This document shows, piece by piece, positions 9,310 through 18,039 of a stretch of DNA of 64,000 nucleotides. The notes beneath the pieces are model-generated. The model did no database searches, was not told the origin of the DNA, and saw only the letters and a program-made list of their open reading frames with translations. The DNA comes from Herbaspirillum sp. GW103. GTDB lineage: Bacteria; Pseudomonadota; Gammaproteobacteria; Burkholderiales; Burkholderiaceae_D. Location: positions 62,001 through 126,000 of the forward strand of contig NZ_AJVC01000004.1 in the NCBI RefSeq assembly GCF_000261365.1, in the 5' to 3' direction. How positions within the stretch are numbered: the first letter of the stretch is position 1; each line of letters starts with the position of its first letter. Position numbers and translations under genes: made by a program.

Positions 9310-10053
9310 ATGATCGCCTGGCTGGATCTCGATACGCCCTTCCCCGATGTCTCGCGCGCCCTGGCCGATCCGGCCGGGCTGCTGGCCGCCGGCGGCGACC
9401 TGTCGCCACAGCGCCTGCTCGAAGCCTATCGCCACGGCATCTTCCCCTGGTTCTCCGAAGGCCAACCCATCCTCTGGTGGAGCACCGATCCGCGCATGGT
9501 GCTGCACACCGATCACTTCGTCGTCTCCGACAGCCTCAAGAAAACCCTGCGTCGCATCGAGCGCAGTCGCCACGGCGACGGACTCTGGCAAGTCACCTTC
9601 GATACCGACTTCGAACAGGTCATGCAAGGCTGCGCCGGCCCGCGCCGACACGAACACGGCACCTGGATCTCGCCCGAGATCATGGCAGGCTATACCGGCC
9701 TGCATCGCGCCGGCTACGCCCACTCCTCCGAAGTCTGGCTCAACGGTGAACTGGTCGGCGGCGCCTATGGCGTCTCCATCGGTCGCATGTTCTACGGCGA
9801 ATCGATGTTTGCCCGCGTCAGCGATGCCTCCAAGGTGGCCCTGGCACACCTGGTGTTCTTCCTGCGCAGCCATGGCGTGCAGATGATCGACTGCCAGCAG
9901 GAAACCGCCCACCTGGCCTCGCTGGGCGCACGCCCCATCCCCCGCAGCGACTTCCTGCACCATCTGCGCGCCGCCATCCAGTGGCCGCAGATCCATGGAT
10001 GGGCACCCCTGAACCTGCTGGAAACCGGCATCCCGTCCGGCCCACGTGACTGA
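9310..10053 (+). CDS. aat: Leucyl/phenylalanyl-tRNA-protein transferase
   Basis: A 247-residue enzyme that moves Leu or Phe from aminoacyl-tRNA to proteins with N-terminal Arg or Lys, feeding them to ClpS-ClpAP. The family signature is present: '[23 protein letters not shown]', '[22 protein letters not shown]', '[15 protein letters not shown]', '[18 protein letters not shown]' and '[14 protein letters not shown]'. The length is normal. Shine-Dalgarno AGGAG precedes the ATG. It is followed by bpt, the other N-end-rule transferase. Confidence 0.97.
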   Translation: MIAWLDLDTPFPDVSRALADPAGLLAAGGDLSPQRLLEAYRHGIFPWFSEGQPILWWSTDPRMVLHTDHFVVSDSLKKTLRRIERSRHGDGLWQVTFDTDFEQVMQGCAGPRRHEHGTWISPEIMAGYTGLHRAGYAHSSEVWLNGELVGGAYGVSIGRMFYGESMFARVSDASKVALAHLVFFLRSHGVQMIDCQQETAHLASLGARPIPRSDFLHHLRAAIQWPQIHGWAPLNLLETGIPSGPRD

Positions 10054-10172
10054 GCCTGGCTCCATCCTTCACTGCGACTATCAAAATGGTGTAAATTGGA
10101 ACCTGACTCCAGGGACCCACGGTGCGCTCGACACCTCGCCGCCGGCCTCCCGCAAGACAGGACAGGACGCAC

Positions 10173-10901
10173 ATGACGCATCTCAAAGACTTGCCGTTCT
10201 CCACGTTGCAGTTCTATGCAACCGCGCCCTACCCATGCAGCTATCTCGATGACCAGCAGGCCCGCTCGCAAGTGGCCACACCCTCGCATCTCATCAACGC
10301 GGATGTGTACTCGGAACTGGTCAAGACGGGCTTCCGGCGCAGCGGCATCTTTACCTACCGCCCCTACTGCGATGGCTGCACTGCCTGCACTCCAGTACGC
10401 ATCCGCGTAGCCGACTTCGAACGCAACCGCAGCCAGCGCCGCGCCTGGGAACGCAATCGCGGCCTGCAAACCCTGGTCACCAACCTGACCTACGCCCACG
10501 AGCACTACGAACTCTACCTGCGCTACCAGTGCGCCCGCCATGCCGGCGGCGGCATGGACCAGGACAGCCGCGACCAGTACGCGCAGTTCCTGCTGCAAAG
10601 CAAAGTCAACACCCGACTGGTGGAGTTCCGCGAGGCCGACGGCACGCTGCGCATGGTCAGCATCATCGACGTGCTCAATGACGGGCTGTCCTCGGTCTAT
10701 ACCTTCTTCGATCCCGACCTGCCGGCCGCTTCCTTCGGTACCTACAACATCCTCTGGCAGATCGAGCAAGCGCGCCAGCTGGAGATGCCCTACGTCTACC
10801 TGGGCTACTGGATCAAGGAAAGCCAGAAGATGGCCTACAAGACCAACTACCAGCCGCTGGAAGCCCTGCATGAGGGCCACTGGAGCCTGCTCGAAGGCTG
10901 A
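10173..10901 (+). CDS. bpt: Bacterial aspartate/glutamate leucyl-tRNA-protein transferase (Bpt)
   Basis: A 242-residue member of the ATE1-like family. It adds Leu to proteins beginning with Asp or Glu, complementing Aat in the N-end rule. Recognisable blocks are '[21 protein letters not shown]', the cysteine cluster '[15 protein letters not shown]', '[15 protein letters not shown]', '[13 protein letters not shown]' and '[17 protein letters not shown]'. The start at 10173 is chosen because conservation begins '[15 protein letters not shown]'. It is 119 bp after aat and 154 bp before pyrD, a common Burkholderiales order. Confidence 0.95.
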   Translation: MTHLKDLPFSTLQFYATAPYPCSYLDDQQARSQVATPSHLINADVYSELVKTGFRRSGIFTYRPYCDGCTACTPVRIRVADFERNRSQRRAWERNRGLQTLVTNLTYAHEHYELYLRYQCARHAGGGMDQDSRDQYAQFLLQSKVNTRLVEFREADGTLRMVSIIDVLNDGLSSVYTFFDPDLPAASFGTYNILWQIEQARQLEMPYVYLGYWIKESQKMAYKTNYQPLEALHEGHWSLLEG

Positions 10902-11055
10902 AGCGGGCTTCACGTCTGTGGCGCAACGTCTGCAAAAACAGCCGCAGAAACTGCAAATGATGGGCGACAACGGCCCGGATACGGAGAACGGAAGGCGGCA
11001 CGCGTTAGAATAGCGGCAGTTTTTTTGGCCCTCTTCCTTACCTGATCGCCCCATC

Positions 11056-12123
11056 GTGTCCGACAAATTCCTCTACGCGCTCGCGCGTCCGCTGCTGTTT
11101 TCCCTGGAACCCGAAACCGCACACCACCTGGTGCTGCCCGCGTTGCGCTGCGCCGCACGCTACAGCCTGACCGATTTCATCACCAGAAAACCGGCCGCCG
11201 ATCCGCGCACGGTCATGGGTATCACCTTCCCCAACCCGGTGGGCATGGCCGCCGGGCTGGACAAGGATGGCGCCTACATCGACGGCCTGGCGGCGCTGGG
11301 TTTCGGTTTCATCGAAGTCGGCACGGTCACGCCGCGCGCCCAGCCGGGCAATCCGCTGCCGCGCATGTTCCGCCTGCCGGCCGCCAACGCGGTCATCAAC
11401 CGCATGGGCTTCAACAATGGCGGCGTGGATGCCTTCGTGGCCAATGTGCAATCCTCGCGCTTCTATCAGGAGCGCCAGGGCGTGCTGGGCCTCAATATCG
11501 GCAAGAACGCCGATACCCCCATCGAGCGCGCCGCCGAAGATTACGTGCACTGCCTGGAAAAGGTCTATCCCTATGCCAGCTATGTGACGGTGAACATCTC
11601 TTCGCCCAACACCAAGAACCTGCGCCAGCTGCAAGGGGCCTCCGAACTGGATTCCCTGCTCTCGCAGCTGAAATCGGCCCAGCGCCGCCTGGCCGACCGT
11701 CATGGTCGCTACGTGCCGGTGGCGCTCAAGATCGCGCCGGACATGGACATGGAACAGGTCAAGAACGTCGCCGACGCCCTGCTGCGTCACCAGATCGATG
11801 GCGTCATCGCCACCAACACCACCATCACCCGCGATGCCGTGCAAGGCATGCCGCACGGGGAAGAAGCCGGCGGCCTGTCGGGCAAGCCGGTGCTGGAATT
11901 GTCCAACCAGGTGATCCGTGGCCTGAAGGCCGAAGTGGGCGAGGCGCTGCCCATCATCGGCGTGGGCGGTATCTTCAGCGGGGCCGATGCGCGCGCCAAG
12001 ATCGAGGCCGGGGCCTCGCTGGTACAGCTCTACACCGGACTGATCTACCAGGGACCGGCGCTGGTGCACGAATGTGCCGACGCCCTGCGCGTGCCGCAGG
12101 CAGCACGCGCGGCGCACCACTGA
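11056..12123 (+). CDS. pyrD: Dihydroorotate dehydrogenase (quinone), class 2
   Basis: A 355-residue membrane-associated flavoenzyme oxidising dihydroorotate to orotate with quinone in pyrimidine synthesis. It has the N-terminal amphipathic helix '[20 protein letters not shown]', FMN-site blocks '[13 protein letters not shown]', 'INRMGFNN', '[17 protein letters not shown]' containing the catalytic Ser, 'VALKIAPD', 'GVIATNTT', '[10 protein letters not shown]' and '[13 protein letters not shown]'. The start is GTG at 11056. A terminator hairpin follows 24 bp after the stop. Confidence 0.97.
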   Translation: MSDKFLYALARPLLFSLEPETAHHLVLPALRCAARYSLTDFITRKPAADPRTVMGITFPNPVGMAAGLDKDGAYIDGLAALGFGFIEVGTVTPRAQPGNPLPRMFRLPAANAVINRMGFNNGGVDAFVANVQSSRFYQERQGVLGLNIGKNADTPIERAAEDYVHCLEKVYPYASYVTVNISSPNTKNLRQLQGASELDSLLSQLKSAQRRLADRHGRYVPVALKIAPDMDMEQVKNVADALLRHQIDGVIATNTTITRDAVQGMPHGEEAGGLSGKPVLELSNQVIRGLKAEVGEALPIIGVGGIFSGADARAKIEAGASLVQLYTGLIYQGPALVHECADALRVPQAARAAHH

Positions 12124-12146
12124 AGCGGCCCGTACCGCACAAACGA

Positions 12147-12180
12147 AAACAGCAGGCCAGGTGCCTGCTGTTTGTGTTTC
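12147..12180 (+). terminator. Intrinsic terminator after pyrD
   Basis: AAACAGCAGGC (12147-12157) pairs perfectly with GCCTGCTGTTT (12163-12173) across a 5-base loop, followed by TGTGTTT. It also faces the minus-strand small lipoprotein, so it may work in both directions. Confidence 0.8.
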
Positions 12181-12211
12181 CGGGAGCGCTGCGCTCTCCC
12201 GTGGGTGATGC

Positions 12212-12355
12212 TCAATCCTTGGAGGACTCCCTCTTGAGATTGAAGATCCGGCGCGCATTGGCGTCGGATTCGGACTTCTTTTCAAAATCGGTCTTCTCGC
12301 AACCGGCCAGCACAACACCGACGACCAGCGTCAGCAGCATGACGACAAAACGCAT
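12212..12355 (-). CDS. Small lipoprotein (47 aa)
   Basis: The ATG at 12355 gives a signal peptide 'MRFVVMLLTLVVGVVLAGC' with lipobox VLAGC at residue 19, then a charged 28-residue tail ('EKTDFEKKSESDANARRIF'). It is a small secreted lipoprotein of unknown function. The open frame upstream to 12499 has no signal sequence and is not used. Confidence 0.65.
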   Translation of the reverse strand: MRFVVMLLTLVVGVVLAGCEKTDFEKKSESDANARRIFNLKRESSKD

Positions 12356-12595
12356 GATATTCCCCTGAAGATTCGGATGAGGCCCCGGATGGCCGCACGC
12401 CCCTTCGAGGAGCAGGCGGATAGCGCCGCAGGACGGGCCTGTGCGACCAGCATAGGGGGCCGGCAGGCGCCATTTTATGCGCAAAAGATCACTTCGCAAT
12501 GACTATCAGTGAAAGTTTTCGCTCAAAACCGACTGCCCGTTCCCCTCTATAATGGCAGGCTTCCGACGGCCAGGCCGTCGCCCTGCTTTGTGTCC

Positions 12596-13195
12596 ATGTC
12601 CGTCAACACCATCGCCCTCAACCGCCAGATGCGTCGTTTCGATGACCACGCCAGCGTCTGGCTGTTCGGTTACGGCTCCATCATCTTCAAGGCCGATTTC
12701 CCCTATCTGGAACGCCGCCCGGCCCACATCACCGGCTGGGCGCGACGCTTCTGGCAAAGTTCCCACGATCATCGCGGCACAGCCCAAGCCCCGGGCCGGG
12801 TGGTAACCCTGGTACCGGAGCAGGATGCCGTCTGCGCCGGCATGGCCTACCTGATCACGCCGGAAGTCTTTGCCCATCTGGATCATCGCGAGAAAAACGG
12901 TTACCTGCGCCTGGTTACCGAGATGAGCTTCGAGGATGGCCAGGTCGCCGAAGGGCTGATCTACATCGCTGCCGACGACAACGAAGCCTTCGCCGGGCCC
13001 GCCAGCGAACTGGAGATCGCGCGCCAGATCGCCGGCGCCGTCGGTCCCAGCGGGCGCAACAGCGAATACCTGCTCAAGCTGGCCCAGGCTTTGCGCGAGC
13101 TGGGCGCCGAAGACCACCACGTCTTCGCCATCGAACGACATCTGCTGCAACTGATCGGGCAGCCGCCCGTGCTATCGTCTGCGGCACGCCCCTGA
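12596..13195 (+). CDS. ChaC-like gamma-glutamylcyclotransferase
   Basis: A 199-residue protein with the cyclotransferase fold. 'WLFGYGSIIF' is the substrate-binding GYGS loop, 'ARRFWQSSHDHRGTAQAPGR' the ChaC-type R-x-F-W block, and 'LDHREKNGYLR' holds the likely catalytic Glu. ChaC enzymes cleave glutathione to 5-oxoproline and Cys-Gly in the cytosol. The start at 12596 is chosen by where similarity begins. It is 35 bp upstream of a lipoprotein gene on the same strand, which may be cotranscribed. Confidence 0.85.
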   Translation: MSVNTIALNRQMRRFDDHASVWLFGYGSIIFKADFPYLERRPAHITGWARRFWQSSHDHRGTAQAPGRVVTLVPEQDAVCAGMAYLITPEVFAHLDHREKNGYLRLVTEMSFEDGQVAEGLIYIAADDNEAFAGPASELEIARQIAGAVGPSGRNSEYLLKLAQALRELGAEDHHVFAIERHLLQLIGQPPVLSSAARP

Positions 13196-13230
13196 GTCCC
13201 GCATCGCCTACGACCACAAGGAAGAGCAAC

Positions 13231-13650
13231 ATGATCAAGACCCTCGCCGCCAGCCTCACCCTCATCATGACCCTGGCCGCCTGCACCACCCCGGTGGAAC
13301 GCACCGCCAGCGGCGCCATCCCCGCCGCGCGCGTCTACATCAAGAGCATGACCGAGCAGGCCGCGGGCCTGTCGCCCGTCACCTTCACCCGTGCCGCCGG
13401 CCTGCTCAACAACGACATGCTGGAACTGGCCATCAACGATGTGGTGCTGGCCCAGATCGCCGGCGGTGAACATCTGTCGATCTGGCTCAAGCCCGGCAGC
13501 TATGATTTCAGCATCAAGCGCGTCAACAGCCTGGGCAGCAATGCCGGACCGACGACGGACAAGCTGACGCTGCCCGTGGCCCAAGGCGGCCGCTACGAGC
13601 TCCGGATCAATACCGAATTGCGCGGCCTGAACCTGCAACTGGTCAAGTAA
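13231..13650 (+). CDS. Predicted lipoprotein, unknown function
   Basis: A 139-residue exported protein. The signal peptide 'MIKTLAASLTLIMTLAAC' ends in lipobox LAAC at Cys18. The mature part has 'FTRAAGLLNNDMLELAINDV', 'LSIWLKPGSYDFSIKRV' and 'GRYELRINTE', a beta-rich pattern reminiscent of small periplasmic DUF2846-like proteins that carry a 'G-Y' core. AAGGAAGAG precedes the ATG. No firm family. Confidence 0.65.
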   Translation: MIKTLAASLTLIMTLAACTTPVERTASGAIPAARVYIKSMTEQAAGLSPVTFTRAAGLLNNDMLELAINDVVLAQIAGGEHLSIWLKPGSYDFSIKRVNSLGSNAGPTTDKLTLPVAQGGRYELRINTELRGLNLQLVK

Positions 13651-13940
13651 GCCTGAGCATCCTGCACGACAAAACGTGCCGGATATCGTGATGTTGCCCC
13701 ATAGCCCCTGTCGTACGGATGACACACCGTGCCACGGGGGCTTGCTGCGTCAGCCCGGAGGGTTTTACGCAAGCCATTGATTAAAAAAGGTTTTTCTCAA
13801 GAAAAAAAACATCGGAGATACCCGGACAGCCAATCATTCACAAAATAGATAACTGGTATTGGGATTCAAAAGTGGAAGCACGCCCGTGAAGCGAATATAT
13901 TGCAATGCAACAGATCAATTTCTTCCTCACGGAGCTCACC

Positions 13941-14021
13941 ATGAACATCATCGCCGACATCCTCCCGTACACCCTGCTCATCGGCGCCATGGTTGCGCGC
14001 TACCTGATTTCGGTCAAGTAA
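13941..14021 (+). CDS. 26-residue single-span membrane peptide
   Basis: The ATG at 13941 follows GGAG by 7 bases. The peptide is MNIIADILPY then TLLIGAMVARYLISVK, one hydrophobic span. A long-stem terminator at 14089-14137 closes the unit, which argues for a dedicated transcript. Small hydrophobic peptides like this include type I toxins and membrane-protein regulators; the sequence does not identify which. It may also be an untranslated chance ORF. Confidence 0.4.
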   Translation: MNIIADILPYTLLIGAMVARYLISVK

Positions 14022-14330
14022 GCAGCCTCCTGGCCGGGTGATCGCCCGTCTCCGCACGGAGACGCGATGCCACTTCGGAGCAGTCCTGAAAAGCGGTTAT
14101 TGTCGCGTTGCAACGCTGACAAGCCGCTTTTTCTTTTGGCGCCGGTCGCGGATCGATTCGCACTGATTTAGGGCAAATTCGCACCATTATCATCATCGTT
14201 GATATCTCAACGATTTACCATGGTGCAACTCTGGCTTGCCGGTGTGGTAAATGTCGTGTCGTCGTCTGACTTGCAAAGCTGCTGCAGCGCATTACACTCG
14301 CAAGCTTTGCCAACGCAACGAAAGTGACGC
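14022..14330. other. Intergenic region with two hairpins
   Basis: No gene is seen. It holds a short GTCTCC/GGAGAC hairpin at 14048-14063, then the strong terminator described separately, and about 190 bp without further recognisable signals before the next small lipoprotein gene. Confidence 0.5.
14089..14137 (+). terminator. Long-stem intrinsic terminator
   Basis: AAAAGCGG pairs with CCGCTTTT, and inside it TTGTC-GCGTT pairs with AACGC-(T)-GACAA around a GC loop. A TTTTTCTTTT tract follows. It would end transcription from the small membrane peptide gene. Confidence 0.8.
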
Positions 14331-14462
14331 ATGAAGCGACTTGCCTCCCTCCTCGCCGCCTCCGCCCTGCTGCTGGCCGTGCAAGGCTGCGCCTGCGCGC
14401 CTGGCTTCGTCGGCTTTGACAGCCGCTGCCAGTTCAGCAACGTTCCCAGCGGACAACCCTGA
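14331..14462 (+). CDS. Small lipoprotein (43 aa)
   Basis: The ATG at 14331 gives 'MKRLASLLAASALLLAVQGC' with lipobox VQGC at Cys20, followed by 'ACAPGFVGFDSRCQFSNVPSG'. Three Cys occur in the mature part. It is a short secreted lipoprotein of unknown role. A shared terminator hairpin follows the stop. Confidence 0.55.
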   Translation: MKRLASLLAASALLLAVQGCACAPGFVGFDSRCQFSNVPSGQP

Positions 14463-14471
14463 GTGAACAAA

Positions 14472-14514
14472 AAAGCACCGGATCGGCCCCTTCAGAAGCC
14501 TGTCGCGGTGCTTT
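14472..14514. terminator. Bidirectional terminator hairpin
   Basis: AAAGCACCG (14472-14480) pairs with CGGTGCTTT (14506-14514) with a 25-base loop, between converging genes. A-rich and T-rich flanks suit termination in both directions. Confidence 0.6.
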
Positions 14515-14577
14515 ACATGCGTAATTCCAGGTTAATTCCTGAACCCTTCTTCACGCTGGCTTCAGCGTCTTCTGGTT

Positions 14578-15459
14578 TTACCCCATCGATACCGTCGGCA
14601 TTGGACTGGCTTGCTCGGTCGGCGGCAACTGTCCCAGCCACTCCCGCAAGTCCTGCATGGCCTGCTCACGCAGTCGGGTTTCCTCATTGAAGATCTCGTG
14701 GTAAGCCTGGGCGTACCAGTGCAGCGTCTTGCTTTGGCCGGGCAGGGCCTCGTAGAAGGCCCGGCTGCCGCGCGGGGCGACGAAGGCGTCATCGCCGGCG
14801 ACCTGCAGCAGCACTGGCCGCGTGAACTGGACGGCATCGCGCGCCGTCTGCTGCATGGCATCGAGCATGAAGTTGAGCATGCGCGGCGCGATCTTGCCGT
14901 GATTGAGCGGGTCCTGGCGGTACGCTCTTACCTGCTGCGGATCGTGCGAGATGCGCGCAGCCGGCAAGGCGGTCGGCAGGGCCAGGCCCGGGGCGATGGC
15001 CGAGGAGACCTTCAGCAGCAGCCGCTGCCAGCGCGACAGATCCAGCGCCAGCGCCGGTGAGGACAAGGCCAGTGCCCGCACCGGGCTGAAACCGCCGGTG
15101 GCAAAGCGCGCCGCCACCAGGCCGCCCATGCTGTGACCGAACAGCAGCGGCGTGCACTGCGTGCGGCGGCTGAAGTCATCGAAGCTCTGCTTCAGGTCGC
15201 GCAGCAGATCATCCGGTCGGATCAGGCTGCCCTGGCGGCCACCCGAATTGCCATGGCCGCGATGGTCGCAGATGCGCACGGAAAAGCCGGCCTGATTGAA
15301 CAGCTGTGCCAATGCCTCATAGCGCCCGCCATGTTCCCCCAGGCCATGCACCATCTGCACCGCCGAGGTGGCGCCGGGCAGCAGCCAGTCGCGGCAAAAC
15401 AGGCGGGTGCCGTCGGCGGCGTCGATCCAGTGTTCCTGTACGGGGAGAGGATGGCTCAT
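14578..15459 (-). CDS. Alpha/beta hydrolase, monoacylglycerol lipase/lysophospholipase-like
   Basis: A 293-residue serine hydrolase of the Hydrolase_4/S33 group. It has the oxyanion region 'MVHGLGEHGGRYEALAQLF', 'DHRGHGNSGGRQG', the nucleophile elbow 'LLFGHSMGGLVAARFA' (Ser of GHSMG), Asp in 'VAGDDAFVAPRGS' and His in 'AYHEIFNE'. The family releases fatty acids from monoacylglycerols or lysophospholipids. Its ATG overlaps the stop of the membrane-peptidase fusion gene (ATGA), so the two are translationally coupled and may both act on the envelope. Confidence 0.88.
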   Translation of the reverse strand: MSHPLPVQEHWIDAADGTRLFCRDWLLPGATSAVQMVHGLGEHGGRYEALAQLFNQAGFSVRICDHRGHGNSGGRQGSLIRPDDLLRDLKQSFDDFSRRTQCTPLLFGHSMGGLVAARFATGGFSPVRALALSSPALALDLSRWQRLLLKVSSAIAPGLALPTALPAARISHDPQQVRAYRQDPLNHGKIAPRMLNFMLDAMQQTARDAVQFTRPVLLQVAGDDAFVAPRGSRAFYEALPGQSKTLHWYAQAYHEIFNEETRLREQAMQDLREWLGQLPPTEQASPMPTVSMG

Positions 15460-16868
15460 GGTTTCCTGAAGGAAGAGGACTGCGCATCCGCCTGGCGGCG
15501 CGTCATTCGCCAGGCCTTGCGCAGGCGCCGGCTCTGGCGCAGGGCGAGCTGCAGCGAGGCAGCCCAGGACAAGGGACGCGGATGCACCACCGCGCGCAAA
15601 GCGCGGGCATAGTCCAGCACCATGCCCGGCGTCCAGGCCATGGTCACGGCGCGCTTGCGGATCTGGCTGGCGACCCAGATCTCGGGCGTCAACATCATGC
15701 GCACCGCATTGAACCAGTGCCGGTCCCGGGTGCCGATGACGCCCTCAAGCGCGGCCTCCAGGGCATGAGCCACGGTGCTGGAGCAATTGCGATAGGTGAG
15801 GTTGTAGATCTCGGTCTGGCGGTAATGCTGCCAGAAGCGCTCCAGCGAGGCGCGACGGTAGTCGCGGAAGACGATCTTCTCGGTCGATTCGCACCAGGCC
15901 GCGGCTTCGCTGCGGTAATCGGTGAGGTAGCGGCCCTTGACGTCGTTGTCGGCCGTAGCACGCAGGAGCCGGGCGAACTGATCCGGCGAGCGGTCGATTT
16001 CCTCGGCCGGATAGAGGCTGATGTACAGATCGGGCAGGATCTCCAGCGCGGCGTGGCCGGTCGAGATGACACCCTGGGTGTCGACGGCGGCAATGTAGCG
16101 GTCGATCACCGGCTGCCGCCGGGCTTGTCCCTTGGCGCTGCCGGTAGGGGTCCATACGTGCAGGGTCATCGGTGACAGCGGCCCTGGTGTCGCAGCAGCC
16201 GTGGCCGGGGTGCACAGCTGTGCCTGCAGGTCGGGCGCAGCGTCGTGCAGCCCGGCATCGAAGGGCAAGTCATCGCCGCTGTTGCGCTCGGCCAGCACGT
16301 CAGCGGCGGCCTGCTGCGGCAGCATGCGGCTGCGCAGGGCCACCCAGATCATGTTCCAGCCACCGAAGACCAGGCCCAGCGCCAGGCAATACGGCACGGT
16401 TCCCTTGTAGTGGGTGGGATAAGGCTGGAAGAAGAAGATCGCCAGCCCGATCTGCACGACCCCGCCGAACATGGCCGTGCGCCAGCGCGGAAAGCGCACC
16501 ACCAGGGCCGAGGTGATCTGCAGCGCACCGCCGATGGTGAAGGCCAGCCCGAACAGCATGGCCAGCGCCATGTTGCTGGCGTAGTGCTGGGTGATGACCA
16601 GGATAGCAATGAGCAGGAACAAGCCGCCCTTGGCGTAGCGCAGGGTCTTCTGCGCGCCCATGCCGCTGTTGGCCACCCACAGGGTGACCAGGCTCTCCAG
16701 CAGCAGCAGGTAGCCGAACAGGGTCAAGGGGAAATTGAGCACGCCATCGAGTGCATCGATCATCAGCGACACGCCGACGGCTCCCCAGGCCAGACCGGCC
16801 ACGGCCAGAGCGTGCCAGTTGCGGCGGATGAAATCGGCACCCAGCAATAACAAGACAAGTCGTATCAC
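15456..16868 (-). CDS. HdeD-like membrane domain fused to predicted permuted NlpC/P60-type domain
   Basis: About 470 residues from a GTG at 16868; an open frame continues to 17000 but overlaps the divergent promoter. Residues 1-185 have six hydrophobic spans in the DUF308/HdeD pattern ('LFGYLLLLESLVTLW', 'LFLLIAILVITQHY', 'MLFGLAFTIGGALQI'). Residues about 240-470 contain 'STGHAALEILPDLYISLYP' (His272) and 'YNLTYRNCSSTVAHALEAAL' (Cys362). A His in GHA followed far downstream by NCs-x-x-va-x-aL is the order of circularly permuted papain-like NlpC/P60 proteins. Peptidase or acyltransferase activity is inferred, not known. It is coupled to the lipase-like gene. Confidence 0.65.
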   Translation of the reverse strand: MIRLVLLLLGADFIRRNWHALAVAGLAWGAVGVSLMIDALDGVLNFPLTLFGYLLLLESLVTLWVANSGMGAQKTLRYAKGGLFLLIAILVITQHYASNMALAMLFGLAFTIGGALQITSALVVRFPRWRTAMFGGVVQIGLAIFFFQPYPTHYKGTVPYCLALGLVFGGWNMIWVALRSRMLPQQAAADVLAERNSGDDLPFDAGLHDAAPDLQAQLCTPATAAATPGPLSPMTLHVWTPTGSAKGQARRQPVIDRYIAAVDTQGVISTGHAALEILPDLYISLYPAEEIDRSPDQFARLLRATADNDVKGRYLTDYRSEAAAWCESTEKIVFRDYRRASLERFWQHYRQTEIYNLTYRNCSSTVAHALEAALEGVIGTRDRHWFNAVRMMLTPEIWVASQIRKRAVTMAWTPGMVLDYARALRAVVHPRPLSWAASLQLALRQSRRLRKAWRMTRRQADAQSSSFRKP

Positions 16869-17017
16869 GGCATTCCCGGGGCTGTGCCCTTCCTTTTGCG
16901 ATCCCGCATTCTGGGGGATTCCCTGCGGCGAGGCAAATCGGCATGCGGCAAGGCTGGCCCGGACCGGCACAATCACGCACAATGCCAGGCTGTCCACCAT
17001 TGCTGCCGATCCCGTTC

Positions 17018-17785
17018 ATGTCATTGCCGGTCCTCCTCTCCGCCATGGCCAGCAGCCTCCTGCTGCCGCCCGTCTCGCCCCTCCTGCTGTACCTGGCCGG
17101 GCGATGGCTGCGCCGCCGCGCGCCGCGCAGCGGTCTGGCCCTGATGCTGCTGGGGATGATGATCCTGCTGGTCCTCAGTACCCGCGTCGGCGCCCTGTGG
17201 ACGGTACGCCCCCTGGAAGACCAGTATCCGCCGCTGACCGGCCCCGGCGATGCGCAGGCCATCGTCATCCTGGGATCGGGTCGGGTCGACCGGGCGCCGG
17301 AATACGGTGGCAGCGACGACGCCACCGCCCTCGGCATGAAGCGGCTGCAATACGGCGCCTATCTGGCGCGCCAGACCGGCCTGCCCATCCTGGTGACCGG
17401 CGGCAGCCCCGACGGTTCACCGGAAAGCGAAGCCGCCCTGATGACGCGCGACCTGCAGCGCGACTTCGGGGTAGCGGTGCGATGGCAGGAGCAGCAGGCC
17501 GACACCACGGCCCAGAACGCCAGCCATTCGGCCGCCATGCTCAAGGCCGATGGCATCACGCGCATCCTGCTGGTCACAGACAGCATCCACATGCCGCGCG
17601 CCATGCGCGTATTCACGCAGACGGGCTTGCAGGTCCGGGCAGCGCCTACCCTGTTCCACGGTCGGTCACGCCCCCGACCCACCGACTACCTGCCGCGCGC
17701 CAGCAACCTTGAGCTGGCCAGTTATGCCCTGCGTGAACGGATCGGCCTGTGGTGGTATCGGTTCCGCTCGGCGCTGGAGCAGTGA
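17018..17785 (+). CDS. YdcF/ElyC-like DUF218 membrane protein
   Basis: A 255-residue inner-membrane protein. Two N-terminal spans ('LLPPVSPLLLYLAGRWL', 'LMLLGMMILLVLSTRVGALW') lead to a periplasmic DUF218 domain with 'AIVILGSG', 'LPILVTGGSPDG', the acidic 'E-x-x-x-M' helix, 'ADTTAQNASHSA' and 'ILLVTDSIHMPRAM'. In E. coli ElyC and related proteins affect envelope polymer synthesis or lipid-carrier recycling. It is divergent from the membrane-peptidase fusion gene. The ATG at 17018 gives the most sensible membrane topology. Confidence 0.85.
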   Translation: MSLPVLLSAMASSLLLPPVSPLLLYLAGRWLRRRAPRSGLALMLLGMMILLVLSTRVGALWTVRPLEDQYPPLTGPGDAQAIVILGSGRVDRAPEYGGSDDATALGMKRLQYGAYLARQTGLPILVTGGSPDGSPESEAALMTRDLQRDFGVAVRWQEQQADTTAQNASHSAAMLKADGITRILLVTDSIHMPRAMRVFTQTGLQVRAAPTLFHGRSRPRPTDYLPRASNLELASYALRERIGLWWYRFRSALEQ

Positions 17786-18039
17786 AATTGTCCCGCACCG
17801 CACCATTCATTTCCGAAAATGAGCGCACTTGCGCCTCCTGTTCCGGCATTCAGCAAGGCAATACCGGGTTAGAGTGGCAAGGTCGCGCGCATTTCATCTG
17901 CGAAAGCCCGTGAACACCACCTTGACTTGGCAACAATGACGCTCACGCAAGACGATGCACCAGGCCCGCGGGGTCCGCTGCCATCGTCCAGGCACGACGA
18001 TGCCGGCGAGCGTCCAGATAAAAATTGGGAGATTACATC

